From assembly GCF_000308615.1 (NCBI RefSeq), contig NZ_BAGB01000047.1, positions 124,001 through 188,000 of the forward strand: a stretch of DNA of 64,000 nt. Reading direction: 5' to 3'. The translations under genes and the position numbers were made by a program. This document shows positions 8,943 to 18,118 of this stretch, piece by piece (position 1 is the first letter of the stretch; each line of letters starts with the position of its first letter). The notes under the pieces are model-generated. The model had not been told where the DNA came from, ran no database searches, and worked only from the letters and a program-made list of their open reading frames with translations. This DNA is from Nocardia jiangxiensis NBRC 101359 (GTDB lineage Bacteria > Actinomycetota > Actinomycetes > Mycobacteriales > Mycobacteriaceae).

Positions 8943-9055
8943 CCGACCAGGCAGCGATTTTCGGTACGGCGCTCGGAACGCATCTGGTCGCGCACCACGT
9001 CGCGGACTACTGGCGTTCTGTAGTAACCGCACGGAAAACAACGACAATGGCTTGA
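8939..9055 (+). pseudogene. DUF3307-like membrane protein, N-terminal fragment
   Basis: ATG 8939 overlaps the ASCH stop. The product begins MTDQAAIFGTALGTHLVAHH and then VADYW, resembling the first helix of small actinomycete/phage membrane proteins that read VAHHVADYW-QTDHQA. The similarity ends right after ADYW and a stop follows at residue 39. I read it as a gene cut off at its 5' end sequence by a recombination or deletion. Confidence 0.6.
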
Positions 9056-9139
9056 CCAACAGTGACACTCATATCGCCTGAACAGCAACAGATTTCACGG
9101 AATCTGCGACAGAGCCCTCCAGCCCGGCAGGTGACAGGA

Positions 9140-9481
9140 TCAGGGCAGGATCTGCGGAACCAGGTCGGGACGCGCGACGCCCACGCCAGCGCCGATCGCC
9201 GCGCCGAGCAGCGTCGGCAGCGGATCGATGAACGATCCGGTGGCCGAACCGATGGCCGCACCGCCAGCGGCGCCGTTGAGGACCGGATCCGGGTATTGGG
9301 CGTGCGGGTTGGTGGTAACCGGCTCCAGCGGAACACCCGCCGCAATCGACTGGGTAACAGCCGGCGCCGTGGGCACACTCGCATCGGCGGAGGCTCCGCC
9401 GGCGAACACTGCCATCGCGGCAACGGGCAGGGCGCCCACGACGAGCACTCGTGCCGTCTTGACCAGGGCTTGACGAGCCAT
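9140..9481 (-). CDS. Small secreted Gly/Ala-rich protein
   Basis: 113 residues with a Sec signal peptide: charged MARQALVKTAR, hydrophobic VLVVGALPVAAMAVFAGG, and a likely cut after ASA. The mature part is Pro/Val rich, then has a glycine-zipper segment NGAAGGAAIGSATGSFIDP followed by LLGAAIGAGVGVARP, so membrane association or oligomerisation is possible. ATG 9481 has a GGAAGAAA just upstream. Similar small glycine-zipper exported proteins are common in Nocardia, with no known function. It is monocistronic. Confidence 0.72.
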   Translation of the reverse strand: MARQALVKTARVLVVGALPVAAMAVFAGGASADASVPTAPAVTQSIAAGVPLEPVTTNPHAQYPDPVLNGAAGGAAIGSATGSFIDPLPTLLGAAIGAGVGVARPDLVPQILP

Positions 9482-9599
9482 TTTCTTCCTAACGTTCTCC
9501 CCCGGAGGTCCCGGGGATCACTCCTACGTCGGGTGATGGCCACCACGCGCCGACCGGATGAATGGGCGGCATCGCCTGGGCCAACTTCGAGCACCGAGC

Positions 9600-10048
9600 C
9601 AGACACTACTGCGGACCGGGTGAATTCGCGTGGCGTTGCGGGAATTTCGTTCAGTGGGCGGTGCTCAGCGCGGCCCACGCCATACTGACCACTGGCACCG
9701 AACACTCCGTTCTCACCGGCCACACCGGCTCGGTTGGGGCGGTGACCTGCACCACCCTCGACGAACACCCGGTCGCCGTCACCGGCAGCCTCGACGACAC
9801 GGTGCGGGTTTGGGATCTTGATGCACCTCACGGCCGGGTGCCCGCATCCGGTCATGACCATCAGGCGCAGGAGCCTGCGCCGCAATCGACTCGATGCCGG
9901 TCCCGGTACAGACGCGGTACAGATTGGGAAGCCGAAGACCAGCGTCTATGAGAGGCGCCCCGGCCACACCGGCTTGATCAGGGCGGTGGCCTGCACGCAC
10001 CTCGACGGCCACCAGTCGCCATCACAGCGATCGGCCTACCTACGTTAG
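9600..10048 (+). pseudogene. WD40-repeat protein remnant
   Basis: Two WD40 blades remain in different frames. The first reads SVLTGHTGSVGAVTCTTLD, then VAVTGSLDDTVRVWDL, a complete blade with the GH and WD dipeptides. The second, near 9945-10040, starts GHTGLIRAVACTHLDGH and decays. The shift in frame and missing blades show a broken gene of the NACHT/AAA-WD40 or Ser/Thr kinase-WD40 type common in actinomycetes. Confidence 0.65.
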
Positions 10049-10510
10049 ATCGCGATCTCAGACCGGATGCAAACCTGCGATGACCAGGTGTTTTCAGGTT
10101 GCCCATATTTGCGTCCCGCCAGGGACACCGTGAACACAGGAACGGATTCCGGGGCGGGGCAGCGGACTGATTGTGACCGGAACCATAGGTCACTGTGCAA
10201 CTATCGGCTTCCTGATTCGTACAGGCGAAACCCGTTACGCCCTCAACTGCGGTGACTCACCACAGCCCGCTACTTGCAGAGTGCCTCAGCCAGGATTCTC
10301 TTCCGACTCGGGCATCCGATCGATCTCATCGTCCTACGCCTGGGAGGCAGGACTGACCAGAGCAACTTCGCCGGGCAGAGGACGCTCGACACCGCATTCC
10401 GGGCACCGCCCGTAGACGCGCACCGCCTTGGTGTAGCAAATCCTGCTGGTCGGCCGGGCGGCGGCGCGCAGGCCGCTCGCGCTCGATCACCCGGGCACGA
10501 GCGGATCGGC
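10049..10510. other. 460-bp stretch with no gene seen
   Basis: Open frames here show no family sequence and no ribosome-binding site. It lies between the WD40 remnant and a small membrane protein gene on the minus strand, and would be the 3' flank of both. No clear terminator was found. Confidence 0.4.
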
Positions 10511-10804
10511 TCAGCTGCCGATGACGGAGTTCATGATGGTTCCGGCGCTGGTGACGGTGGCGCCGCCGATCATCGCTCCCGCCACCATCTTCGGCGACTC
10601 GAGGCTGCCGCCGTTCCACTTCTCCCAGGCGAACCTGCCGCCGCCGTAGGTGACGGCGCTGACGCCGGAGAGCAGAGTGAACCAGGTGAAGTAATGGACC
10701 ATCTTGAGCAGCTTGTCCGCCACCGGCGGGGTCTCCGGGGTGGGGTTGCCGATCTGGGCAAGCACCGTGGTGTACATCTCATGTGCGGCGAGAACCATGC
10801 TCAC
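10511..10804 (-). CDS. Small membrane protein, possible conjugation-type (VirB2/TrbC-like)
   Basis: 97 residues: an N-terminal segment MYTTVLAQIGNPTPETPP, one long hydrophobic helix around FTWFTLLSGVSAVTYGGG, and a second small/Gly-Ala helix MVAGAMIGGATVTSAGTIM. The pattern (short Pro-rich leader, helix, GGG, charged loop, Gly-Ala helix) recalls small integral membrane proteins of actinomycete integrative conjugative elements and pilin-like VirB2 subunits. GTG 10804 is preferred because GAGAGG lies 9 bases upstream; ATG 10798 is the alternative. No other transfer genes are visible, so it may be a relic of an element. Confidence 0.6.
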   Translation of the reverse strand: MSMVLAAHEMYTTVLAQIGNPTPETPPVADKLLKMVHYFTWFTLLSGVSAVTYGGGRFAWEKWNGGSLESPKMVAGAMIGGATVTSAGTIMNSVIGS

Positions 10805-11445
10805 GTTCGTTGTCCTCTCGGATGCTGAGATGATGCTGGCGTGACCAACCGCCCGGATGGCACTCAGAAGCGGCGGGAGCATGCAGGAAGAACTCGTCGA
10901 TCACTATCATTCAACCGCGTTTGCCACCCTCCGTGCAGGCCGACACACCAAATCTTTCGCGGCCTTGACGATCACCGAGGGTCCTGGGTCGAGCCGGGGA
11001 TCGGCGCGCGCCTCAGCTCGGTGCGCAGCATCGCCGGCTGCTCGTCGAATCGCTGCTGCTGCCCGCCGAGTTCGGCCTCCGCGGCGGCGAGAACGAAATC
11101 AGCGTACTCATCTCCCATGCCGGTCCCGAACCGGATATGTTGGCACGCTGTATAACCCGACTGTATGGCATCCGGTGGCCGGTGGTGGCGGTCGGTTTCG
11201 AGATCGATGAGTCGAAGCATGGGCGCGGAGCTTGTAGCGTTGATGCCATTGCGGCGTTTGTTGATCGCATCGAGCGCGGGCGAGCGCCCCGAGGTATTCG
11301 CGGGAGTGAAAACTCATGCCGCGCGGTGCTTTTGGTGAGCTGCCGGTCGTCGAGCTGTCGTGCTCCGCATCATTGAGCCAGATGGCTCCATTGCCGAGCT
11401 GTTCTGTGCGGGCTCAGCAGAGCCCAGAGGTCTTGTTGGCGGCGC
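10805..11445. other. 640-bp stretch with a decayed plus-strand coding segment
   Basis: Around 11008-11290 the plus strand reads RRLLVESLLLPAEFGLRGGE, then NEISVLISHAGPEPDMLARC and FEIDE, which looks like true protein sequence of an unknown family. No start is visible (an in-frame stop lies about 45 bases before) and the C-terminal part becomes implausible after 11300. I regard it as a gene remnant. Confidence 0.4.
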
Positions 11446-12336
11446 TCAGTCCCGTGATGCGTGTCGTTGGACGAGTTGGCAGACCGTGCGGGGATCTTCG
11501 ATCTGCGGGTAGTGCCCGAGCCCCGGCAACCGCGTCAGTTCGGCGTGCGGGCGAAGGGCGAGCACGGCTTCGAGCACGGCGTCGGTACAGATGGGATCCT
11601 TTCCGGCCCATCCCAGTTCGAGTCTGCCTGGCCAGGAGCGCAGGGCGTCGTGCCAGCGGCCCGCGGTCGGCGGCGTGACGCGTTCGCGGTTGTAGTGGAT
11701 GAGCTTGTCCAACATGTGGTGGCCGTCGTACCGGGCCAGCAGCGACCACTGGTCGGCGGCCTCGTCGGCGTCGAGGGGGTGTTCGGCGGAGAAGATGCCC
11801 GCGAACTGGCGGGTGAACCCGGACTGTGTGGTCAGCCGTGTGAACAGCGGGCCGATCCGGCTCAGCAGCAGCTTCTGTCCGCGCAGCAGGCTCGCCTGCT
11901 CGCGCACCAGGCTGGCGTTGAACAGCAACACCGAGCGCAGCGGGAACGACAGCCGCCCGTCGATGTCGCGCGCGAGGAGTTCGGTCGCGACCGAGCTGCC
12001 CATGTCGTGTGCCACCAGGACCACCGGTTCATCCGCGAATCGTCGCGTCAATTCCTCGACGATGTCGGCCTGGGTGGCCAGCGTGTAGAGCTGGTCGCGC
12101 GGCTTGTCGGAGAGCCCGAAGCCGAGGAAGTCGAACGCCATCAGCCGGTGCCCGTCGATCAGGTCGAAGGCGTCTCGCCAGTCGTAGGAGCTCGACGGAT
12201 ATCCGTGCAGGAACACCAGCGGAGCCCGATCGGCCGATCCGCCACGCTCGCGCACGAAAATGCTATGGCCCGCAACCTGTTCGACCGTTCCGGCGCGCTG
12301 CCAGGCCGTCACCCGCGGGGTGAGCATGTCGGTCAC
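11446..12336 (-). CDS. Alpha/beta hydrolase, haloalkane dehalogenase/epoxide hydrolase-like
   Basis: 296 residues. The oxyanion-hole motif LVFLHGYPSSSYDW is typical of dehalogenases and epoxide hydrolases. The nucleophile elbow is VAHDMGSSVA, with Asp in the nucleophile place, so it is not a serine esterase. GLGHYPQIEDP carries the catalytic His. The cap domain is helical (about 140-215). GTG 12336 overlaps the stop of the upstream dehalogenase as GTGA, indicating coupled translation; ATG 12327 is an alternative. Substrates are unknown, and the pair could act on halogenated or epoxidised compounds. Confidence 0.84.
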   Translation of the reverse strand: MTDMLTPRVTAWQRAGTVEQVAGHSIFVRERGGSADRAPLVFLHGYPSSSYDWRDAFDLIDGHRLMAFDFLGFGLSDKPRDQLYTLATQADIVEELTRRFADEPVVLVAHDMGSSVATELLARDIDGRLSFPLRSVLLFNASLVREQASLLRGQKLLLSRIGPLFTRLTTQSGFTRQFAGIFSAEHPLDADEAADQWSLLARYDGHHMLDKLIHYNRERVTPPTAGRWHDALRSWPGRLELGWAGKDPICTDAVLEAVLALRPHAELTRLPGLGHYPQIEDPRTVCQLVQRHASRD

Positions 12337-13244
12337 CGTCCCGGGTTTTCGACGAACTGCGCCACCACGGCAGCGAATTCGGGGCCTTTGTCCTCCTGCA
12401 GAAAGTGCCCGCCGCCCTCGATGATCGTGTGCGGTCGCCCGGACGCTCCGGGAATCTGCTGACGGAATTGCCGGTCGCCGCCGCGGGTGATCGGGTCACC
12501 GTCGGAGAACGCGGTGAGAAACGGTTTGTCGAAGCGGGACAATTCTTCCCACGCCCGGCGGTTGGCCGGGGCCGCGGGGTCGTCCGGCCTGGTCGGGACC
12601 AGCAGCGGAAAGGCCCTGGCGCCGGCCTTGTACGTTTCGTCCGGGAACGGCGCGTCGTAGGCCGCGATCACATCCGCGGACAACGCCGTCCGGCAGCCGC
12701 CCGCGACGATGCCGCCGACCGGGAAGTCCGCGGACTCCTGCGAGAACTGTTGCCAGGCAAGGAAAGCGTCGGTCAGTTTCGAGGTCCCAGTCGGCAGTCC
12801 GGCGTTGGCCACCACCACCCTGGCGAACCGATCCGGGTGCTCGGCGACCAGTCGCAGCCCGATCAGGCCACCCCAGTCCTGGCAGACGAGCGTGATCGAC
12901 GACAGATCCAGCCGGTCGAAAAGCGCTTCGCGCATCCATTCGACGTGGCGGGCGTAGGTGTAGTCGGCGCGGTCGCCGGGTTTGTCGCTGCGGCCGAAAC
13001 TCACCAAATCGGGTGCGACACAACGCAGCCCCGCGTCCACGAGCACCGGGATCATGTGCCGGTAGAGGAAGCACCAGGACGGCTCGCCGTGCAGCAACAG
13101 CACGACCTCGCCGCCGTCCGGGCCCTCGTCGAGATAGTGCACCCGCAGCCGGGAGTCGTCCCCCTCCACGTCGACATAGCGCGGCCGGAACGGGAAATCG
13201 GGCAACTCCGCAAAGCGATCGTCGGGCGTGCGCAGGACCTGCAT
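12333..13244 (-). CDS. Haloalkane dehalogenase-like hydrolase
   Basis: 303 residues, the usual length for haloalkane dehalogenases, which hydrolyse carbon-halogen bonds via an Asp nucleophile. Motifs: LLLHGEPSWCFLYRHMIP (oxyanion hole with the halide-binding Trp of HGEPSW), LVCQDWGGLIGLRL (nucleophile Asp followed by Trp), and EGGGHFLQEDKG (catalytic His). The sequence is of the DhmA/DmbB type (HLD-I-like). ATG 13244 is chosen at the conserved MQVLRTPDDRF start. It is first of a two-gene unit. A TetR gene fragment lies divergently upstream, so its regulator seems to have been lost. Confidence 0.87.
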   Translation of the reverse strand: MQVLRTPDDRFAELPDFPFRPRYVDVEGDDSRLRVHYLDEGPDGGEVVLLLHGEPSWCFLYRHMIPVLVDAGLRCVAPDLVSFGRSDKPGDRADYTYARHVEWMREALFDRLDLSSITLVCQDWGGLIGLRLVAEHPDRFARVVVANAGLPTGTSKLTDAFLAWQQFSQESADFPVGGIVAGGCRTALSADVIAAYDAPFPDETYKAGARAFPLLVPTRPDDPAAPANRRAWEELSRFDKPFLTAFSDGDPITRGGDRQFRQQIPGASGRPHTIIEGGGHFLQEDKGPEFAAVVAQFVENPGR

Positions 13245-13275
13245 GAACACCACCGTAAACAATTTATATCGCAGA

Positions 13276-13400
13276 GTCCTGCAACCCACCGCGAAGGCCG
13301 TGGCCGAGCGCGCCGGGGTGGCGACGAGGCCTGCGTTCCACTACTTCGCCGATGTGGAGTCGCTCTACAGCCACGCCGCCGAGACGCAGGCCCGGCGTCA
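13276..13400 (+). pseudogene. TetR regulator, helix-turn-helix fragment
   Basis: The frame reads LQPTAKAVAERAGVATRPAF then HYFADVESLYSHAAETQARR, the recognition helix and following helix of a TetR-type N-terminal domain. The first helix and the whole ligand-binding domain are missing, and the frame runs into the 3' end of the minus-strand LuxR gene. Its position divergent from the dehalogenase gene suggests it was that operon's regulator. Confidence 0.7.
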
Positions 13401-16310
13401 TCCCTGGGTGGCTATGGCAACAGCCACTTGAATCCGCGATTGCAGTCGCAGTTTCGTCAGGATGCTCGAGATGTGCGATTGGACGGTGCGGGGCGAGACG
13501 AACATTCTGGTGGCGATCTCGGGGTTCGAGAGCCCGTGCGCTATCAATAGGGCAACCTTCTGCTCGGTCGGTGTGAGTGCCTGCAGACCGTTCTTCGGAC
13601 GGTTGCGGCGACCACGCCGGCCACGGCGGATCCCGAATTCCCGCAGGTGTGCCTCGGCCCGGGCGATATCCCATTCGGCGCCGAACCCGGCGTACAACTC
13701 GACGGCGTCGTCCAATGCGGACCGAGCCTGCGCCTCCCGCCCCTCGCCCACGAGCAGGGGCGCTAGCAGTTCGTTCGCCTGTGCCTGATACCAGGGGCGA
13801 CCGGCCTCCCGGAACGATTCGACGGCCTGGGCGACAAGCGCGGCGTCGCCCTCGGCCAGCCCGTGACACAGCGCCGCCGTGGCGCGCCGGCTGGGTGTGG
13901 AATGACGCGCATCCACCAGATCCGCGACGGCAGCGACCTTGCCGGCAATGTCCATCCGCCCGGCCACGAACGCCACTCGCACCAGATCCGGAAATACGTG
14001 ATACGCCATGGCCGACAGCAGTCCGTCCTCGAACTCCCCGCAGAGGCCCCACAGCGTGTCGAATGCCGCGCTCGAATCACCTTGCGTCTCATATATCAGC
14101 GCCTGCACCCACGGGCGCAGGTGCCGATAGCTGGGGCACTCCCGATCATCGGGAGCGGCCAGCGATTCCGGGGCGCCGACGAACGTGCCGCGGTGCACCG
14201 CGACGAGAGCCTCCAACCACTTGGCGGGTGCGGCATGGCCGGACACGTCCGGTATCTCCCGGCAGGCGCGCAGTCCGATCAGGGATTCGTCCCAGCGGCC
14301 TCGCAGAAAGTGCAATTGCGCCAGTGCCAACCGGTTCAAGCCGAGAAACACTCCAGAGTTGTGCTCGCTGTACCGAATCGCCCGCTCGAGTGTCTTTTCC
14401 GCGACCACGTACCGGTCCGACTCGGCCAGACAACGACCGCTCAGCGAATAGGGCTGGATGTGGGACAGTCGCGGGCGCCCACTGGATTCGAAATTCCGCA
14501 TCAGCCGATCACCGAGTTGCTGCGCCTCATCCAGAAATCCCTGATGGAATCGCAACAAGCCCAGCGCGAACGAACCCAGTCCCCATGCGACCGGATCCTC
14601 GCAGGCTGCACCGGTTGAAATCGCCCGTGCCGATGCCTCTTCGACAATATCGAACCGTTCCAGCAGCACACAGCACAGAGCACGAAATCCGTGGAATTGC
14701 CCCTCCTGCAGTGCCGTGAGGCCGGGGCGGGCAAGCACCGAGTCGACGACCGCGACGGCGTCGAGTAGGTTTCCGCGAGCAAAGCACGCGTGGGCCAGCA
14801 GCCAGCGCAGCGGGTTGCCGACCTCCTGCTGTCGACCGGCCGCGATGGCGCCCTGCGACAACGCCTCCCGCGCCACCGCCTCGGCCCTGGTCGGGTTCCC
14901 GCTCCACAACAGCGCCCTGACCTGCCAGAGCCGCAACTCGTCGTAGCACCTCGCATCGAGGCCCGGCGTCTCGAGGCCCCGGGCGAGCAGTCCGGCCGCC
15001 AATTCCGGTGCACGACCGGTCAACCTCTCCGCGACATCCACCAGCCACTCCACCACGGTCGCCTCGAGCGGCCCGTCACCCGTCAGCAGGTACATTGCGA
15101 TGCGCTCTACCGGCGCCTCGATCGACATCAGCACCCGCGCCGCTCGCAACTGCAACGTCACCCGCGTGGCGGGTGGAAGCTGGTCGGCCAGCACCTGACG
15201 GATCAGGTCGTGCCGGAAGCTCAGCTCGGCGCCGGAACGAACCAGGATTCCCGAGGCGACCGCCACACTGATCACGTTCCATACGTCGATGAGTGGGGCC
15301 TCGAGGACCTCGGACAGCTCGATCGCCTCGACGCCCTGCCCCAATGCGGCTGCCATCGACAGGATCTGCCGCGATCGCGCCGGAAGATGATCCAGCCGCC
15401 GGACGATCACATCGGTCAGCGATTCGGGTAGGCGAATATCCTTCGGTCCGTTCACCGCGAAAGTCGTCGTGTCCGAGGTGATTTCCCCGGATTCGATCAT
15501 CTCCGCCTGCAGCAGTCCCGCCACCAGTTCGGTGATGTACAGCGGATTACCACCCGCCCTGGAGACAGCCGCCGACAGCAGCGGCCCGGCAACGGATCCG
15601 AGTGAGAGTTCCACGAGCACGGCAACTTCCGAATCACTCATCGGGCCGAGCCGCACGAGTTCGGCGCCCCCCGACTCGAATTCGGCGAGCAGCACCGACA
15701 GGTGGCGCGCACGCGGCAGCGGCCGGACGGCGAGCAGGATCAGCAGCGGCAGCCTCTGGACGAGTTCTCCCAGTCGTTGCAGCGCCAGCAGGCTCGACGA
15801 ATCCGCCCAGTGCGCGTCGTCCACGATCAGTACGAACGGACCTGCGGCACAGTGATTCTCGGTCTTCACGAGCAGGTCCTCGATGATTCCCATCTCGTGC
15901 CGGATCACCATCGCGGTGACGGCACTGCGCCCCTCCGGCATCGGCGGGAACTCCGGTGCGGACGCCGCCGCGTCGATCGCGACCCGCAGTGGCCTCATCG
16001 CCGCGAGTGGCACACGCTGCTCGAGCTCTTTCGCCTCACTCCACAGCACCCGCATGCCGCGCGCGGATGCGAGCCGCGCGGCCGCGGTGAGCATCGCGGT
16101 CTTGCCGATGCCCGATTCGCCCTCGACCAGGACGATCCCGCCCGCCCCCGCGACCACCCTGTCGATCCGCTGCACCATCCGATCGAGTTCGTCCCGCCGG
16201 CCGATCAAGCGGCTGTCCGGACCGTCGAACGGAAGATATTCGAGCGGCTCACCCGCGCCGGACTCCTCCACCAGCGCAGCAGTGGGTTCGATTTCGCTGA
16301 GTTCTCGCAT
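13398..16310 (-). CDS. Large LuxR-family ATPase regulator (LAL type)
   Basis: 970-residue LAL-type (MalT-like) transcriptional regulator. The N-terminal STAND/AAA module carries Walker A GESGIGKTA and Walker B FVLIVDDAHWADSS. A long TPR-like helical middle follows. The C-terminal LuxR HTH reads LTPTEQKVALLIAHGLSNPE and IATRMFVSPRTVQSHISSIL. ATG 16310 is chosen because an AGGAAC precedes it and the ATPase domain begins soon after; the longer frame has no family sequence. It is divergent from a TetR gene across a 291-bp promoter region. LAL regulators control uptake or secondary-metabolite operons in actinomycetes; the target is unknown. Confidence 0.88.
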   Translation of the reverse strand: MRELSEIEPTAALVEESGAGEPLEYLPFDGPDSRLIGRRDELDRMVQRIDRVVAGAGGIVLVEGESGIGKTAMLTAAARLASARGMRVLWSEAKELEQRVPLAAMRPLRVAIDAAASAPEFPPMPEGRSAVTAMVIRHEMGIIEDLLVKTENHCAAGPFVLIVDDAHWADSSSLLALQRLGELVQRLPLLILLAVRPLPRARHLSVLLAEFESGGAELVRLGPMSDSEVAVLVELSLGSVAGPLLSAAVSRAGGNPLYITELVAGLLQAEMIESGEITSDTTTFAVNGPKDIRLPESLTDVIVRRLDHLPARSRQILSMAAALGQGVEAIELSEVLEAPLIDVWNVISVAVASGILVRSGAELSFRHDLIRQVLADQLPPATRVTLQLRAARVLMSIEAPVERIAMYLLTGDGPLEATVVEWLVDVAERLTGRAPELAAGLLARGLETPGLDARCYDELRLWQVRALLWSGNPTRAEAVAREALSQGAIAAGRQQEVGNPLRWLLAHACFARGNLLDAVAVVDSVLARPGLTALQEGQFHGFRALCCVLLERFDIVEEASARAISTGAACEDPVAWGLGSFALGLLRFHQGFLDEAQQLGDRLMRNFESSGRPRLSHIQPYSLSGRCLAESDRYVVAEKTLERAIRYSEHNSGVFLGLNRLALAQLHFLRGRWDESLIGLRACREIPDVSGHAAPAKWLEALVAVHRGTFVGAPESLAAPDDRECPSYRHLRPWVQALIYETQGDSSAAFDTLWGLCGEFEDGLLSAMAYHVFPDLVRVAFVAGRMDIAGKVAAVADLVDARHSTPSRRATAALCHGLAEGDAALVAQAVESFREAGRPWYQAQANELLAPLLVGEGREAQARSALDDAVELYAGFGAEWDIARAEAHLREFGIRRGRRGRRNRPKNGLQALTPTEQKVALLIAHGLSNPEIATRMFVSPRTVQSHISSILTKLRLQSRIQVAVAIATQG

Positions 16311-16547
16311 TGTTCCTGCCGCCTGGGAAGCCGAGTGGGGCGAGTGATGTCGCACGGGCGAGATCCGTTGCCCCACGGCGTTGGCCAGACTCGCCCTCCT
16401 CCCAGGTCGAGTTCGCTGCTCGGCACATCCAGTGAAACCCCCGACCGCGAGAGCGGATGCTCGGCGCGCAACCGACATCGGTTACGCTGCAACAACTTCG
16501 CAGAACAGACTGACGTCGTATCGGATCGCTCGACATACACTGATTTA

Positions 16548-16572
16548 CCAGTAGGTCAGATTCTCACCAGTA
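16548..16572. promoter_or_regulatory. Repeated ACCAGTA motif in the LuxR/TetR divergent promoter
   Basis: ACCAGTA occurs at 16548-16554 and again at 16566-16572, 18 bp apart, within a CTGA...TCAG imperfect dyad. It lies 30-54 bp before the TetR start codon and is a plausible autoregulatory operator. No binding evidence can be drawn from sequence alone. Confidence 0.35.
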
Positions 16573-16601
16573 CCCGCCCGCTAGTCAAGAGGCACAGGAC
16601 A

Positions 16602-17195
16602 ATGACGCCACGCCCCACGTCGTCACACATCCTCGACGTCGCTGAGCGACTCGTGCAGAGTCGCGGGTTCAACGGGTTCAGCTACGCCGACATCGCCGCA
16701 ACTCTGTCGATCTCCAAACCCGCTCTGCACTACCACTTTCCGAGCAAAGCTGAGCTGGGCCTGGCACTCGTGCAGCGGTACGAGCAACGGTTCTTCGAGG
16801 CGCTGTCGGCGGTCGATGATCGGGACGCCCCCGCCCGGCTCGAGCACTATGCGAGCCTGTACGCGGGCGTCCTGCGCGAGGAGCGAATGTGCTTGTGCGG
16901 CATGCTCGCCGCGGAACACACGACGCTGTCCGAGCCCATGCAGCAATCGGTGGTCCACTTCTTCGAACGAAACAAGGAGTGGCTCTCCGAGGTACTGACG
17001 CAGGGACAGCGGGAACGAACACTCACCTTCGCCGAATCTCCGCGCGAGAAGGCACACATGATCATCAGCTGCCTGGAAGGCTCGATGTTGGTGGCCCGGT
17101 TGTACGGCGATCTCGACATGTTCCAGACGACGGCGGCGAGCCTGCTCGCGGGGCTCTCGTCCGGTGTCGGCGAAATCGCCGACACCGCAGGGTGA
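16602..17195 (+). CDS. TetR-family regulator
   Basis: 197 residues. The N-terminal domain reads ILDVAERLVQSRGFNGFSYA and DIAATLSISKPALHYHFPSK, a textbook TetR HTH. The C-terminal ligand domain begins ELGLALVQRYEQRFFEAL and includes the Cys-rich RMCLCGMLAAEH. ATG 16602 has AGGACA just upstream. It is divergently paired with the LuxR-type ATPase gene, so mutual or self regulation from the shared 291-bp region is likely. The ligand is unknown. Confidence 0.88.
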   Translation: MTPRPTSSHILDVAERLVQSRGFNGFSYADIAATLSISKPALHYHFPSKAELGLALVQRYEQRFFEALSAVDDRDAPARLEHYASLYAGVLREERMCLCGMLAAEHTTLSEPMQQSVVHFFERNKEWLSEVLTQGQRERTLTFAESPREKAHMIISCLEGSMLVARLYGDLDMFQTTAASLLAGLSSGVGEIADTAG

Positions 17196-17229
17196 TCCCG
17201 CTCTCAGGGGAGCGGCGAACCGGAATCGA

Positions 17230-17751
17230 CTATGGTCGAAACAGCGGACCACACCGCGAATTCCACCCGCAGATGTTCTCCGAACTCCAGACGACCGGCT
17301 CATTGCCCTCGGTCAGATCGACCACGCATTGGGCGCCCGCAGATTCGAGCAGCTCGGCATCCCAGCTCTTGTTCCATCCTGCCGATACGAGATGCACGGC
17401 GTGGCCACTTTCCTCCAGTCCCTCCGCCAGCTCCCGCAACACCTCGGCGGTGCCGGCGCCCCGCCCTCGGCAGTAGTGCCGATCGCTTCCTCGCGCCAGC
17501 GTGCGCCGCGCGAAGCCGTCGATGACCGTGATCGCCGCGTCCGTCCGAACGGCCATGCGGTCCACGACCCTCGCGGCGACATCGGCCAGCGCCGCATCCC
17601 CGCGCTCGACACCTACCCGGACCAGCAGGCAGTCGGCGAAACCCGTCGTCGTGCTCACCACCATCGGCTCGAGATCGATCACACCACGGCTCGCGTCCGC
17701 CGGCGCGACCGTGTATTCGACTGTGCGACAGCGGCTGCAATTGATGCGCAT
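17230..17751 (-). CDS. Hypothetical protein with N-terminal CxxC
   Basis: 173 residues, not recognised. The start MRINCSRCRTVEYTVAP gives a CxxC pair like half a zinc ribbon. The body has alternating beta-alpha character: VVSTTTGFADCLLVRVGVER, AAITVIDGFARRTL and GHAVHLVSAGW, and could be a Rossmann-like fold. ATG 17751 has a strong GAGGGG 7 bases upstream, which supports expression. Cysteines recur near the end (QCVVDL, NICGW). It is isolated. It could belong to a small actinomycete hypothetical family; no function is proposed. Confidence 0.62.
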   Translation of the reverse strand: MRINCSRCRTVEYTVAPADASRGVIDLEPMVVSTTTGFADCLLVRVGVERGDAALADVAARVVDRMAVRTDAAITVIDGFARRTLARGSDRHYCRGRGAGTAEVLRELAEGLEESGHAVHLVSAGWNKSWDAELLESAGAQCVVDLTEGNEPVVWSSENICGWNSRCGPLFRP

Positions 17752-18118
17752 TCTCGTCCCCTCGTTCCGGAAGCTACCTCGGCGCGCATCCGCACCATCG
17801 GATGATGGAGCGCTCGTGCCGGGTAGGCCGTCGACTCAGTGGCGAGATGTCGCAAACGAGTCATATATGAACGATAGGGAGAAAGATCGCCGCTGCATGG
17901 TGTCGCTTCCGACAGATTCCGCACTCTTTACGACATGGAAGCTGCGGTACTCGTCGTCGATGGCGTGGCAGATTTCGGATTCGCGGCGGGCGGTCTGGAC
18001 GGCCCGGCGTTCGTGGGCCCGGTGATCGACGCGGCGGTGACGCCGATCGCCGTCACCCGGTCACCCGACCGCACTGTGGGTCAGCACGAACGCTTGTCAG
18101 CCGATCCGAAGTCCGGCC
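17752..18118. other. 367-bp intergenic stretch
   Basis: Upstream of the CxxC hypothetical gene and downstream of the ESX-like gene, both on the minus strand. A short plus-strand frame near 17935 starts MEAAVLVVDGVADFGFAAGG but fails to resemble a known protein and has no good ribosome-binding site. I support nothing here. Confidence 0.4.

Noticed and set aside
9779..10012. Minus-strand frames over the WD40 remnant
   Set aside because: They are shadows of two clear WD40 blades on the plus strand.
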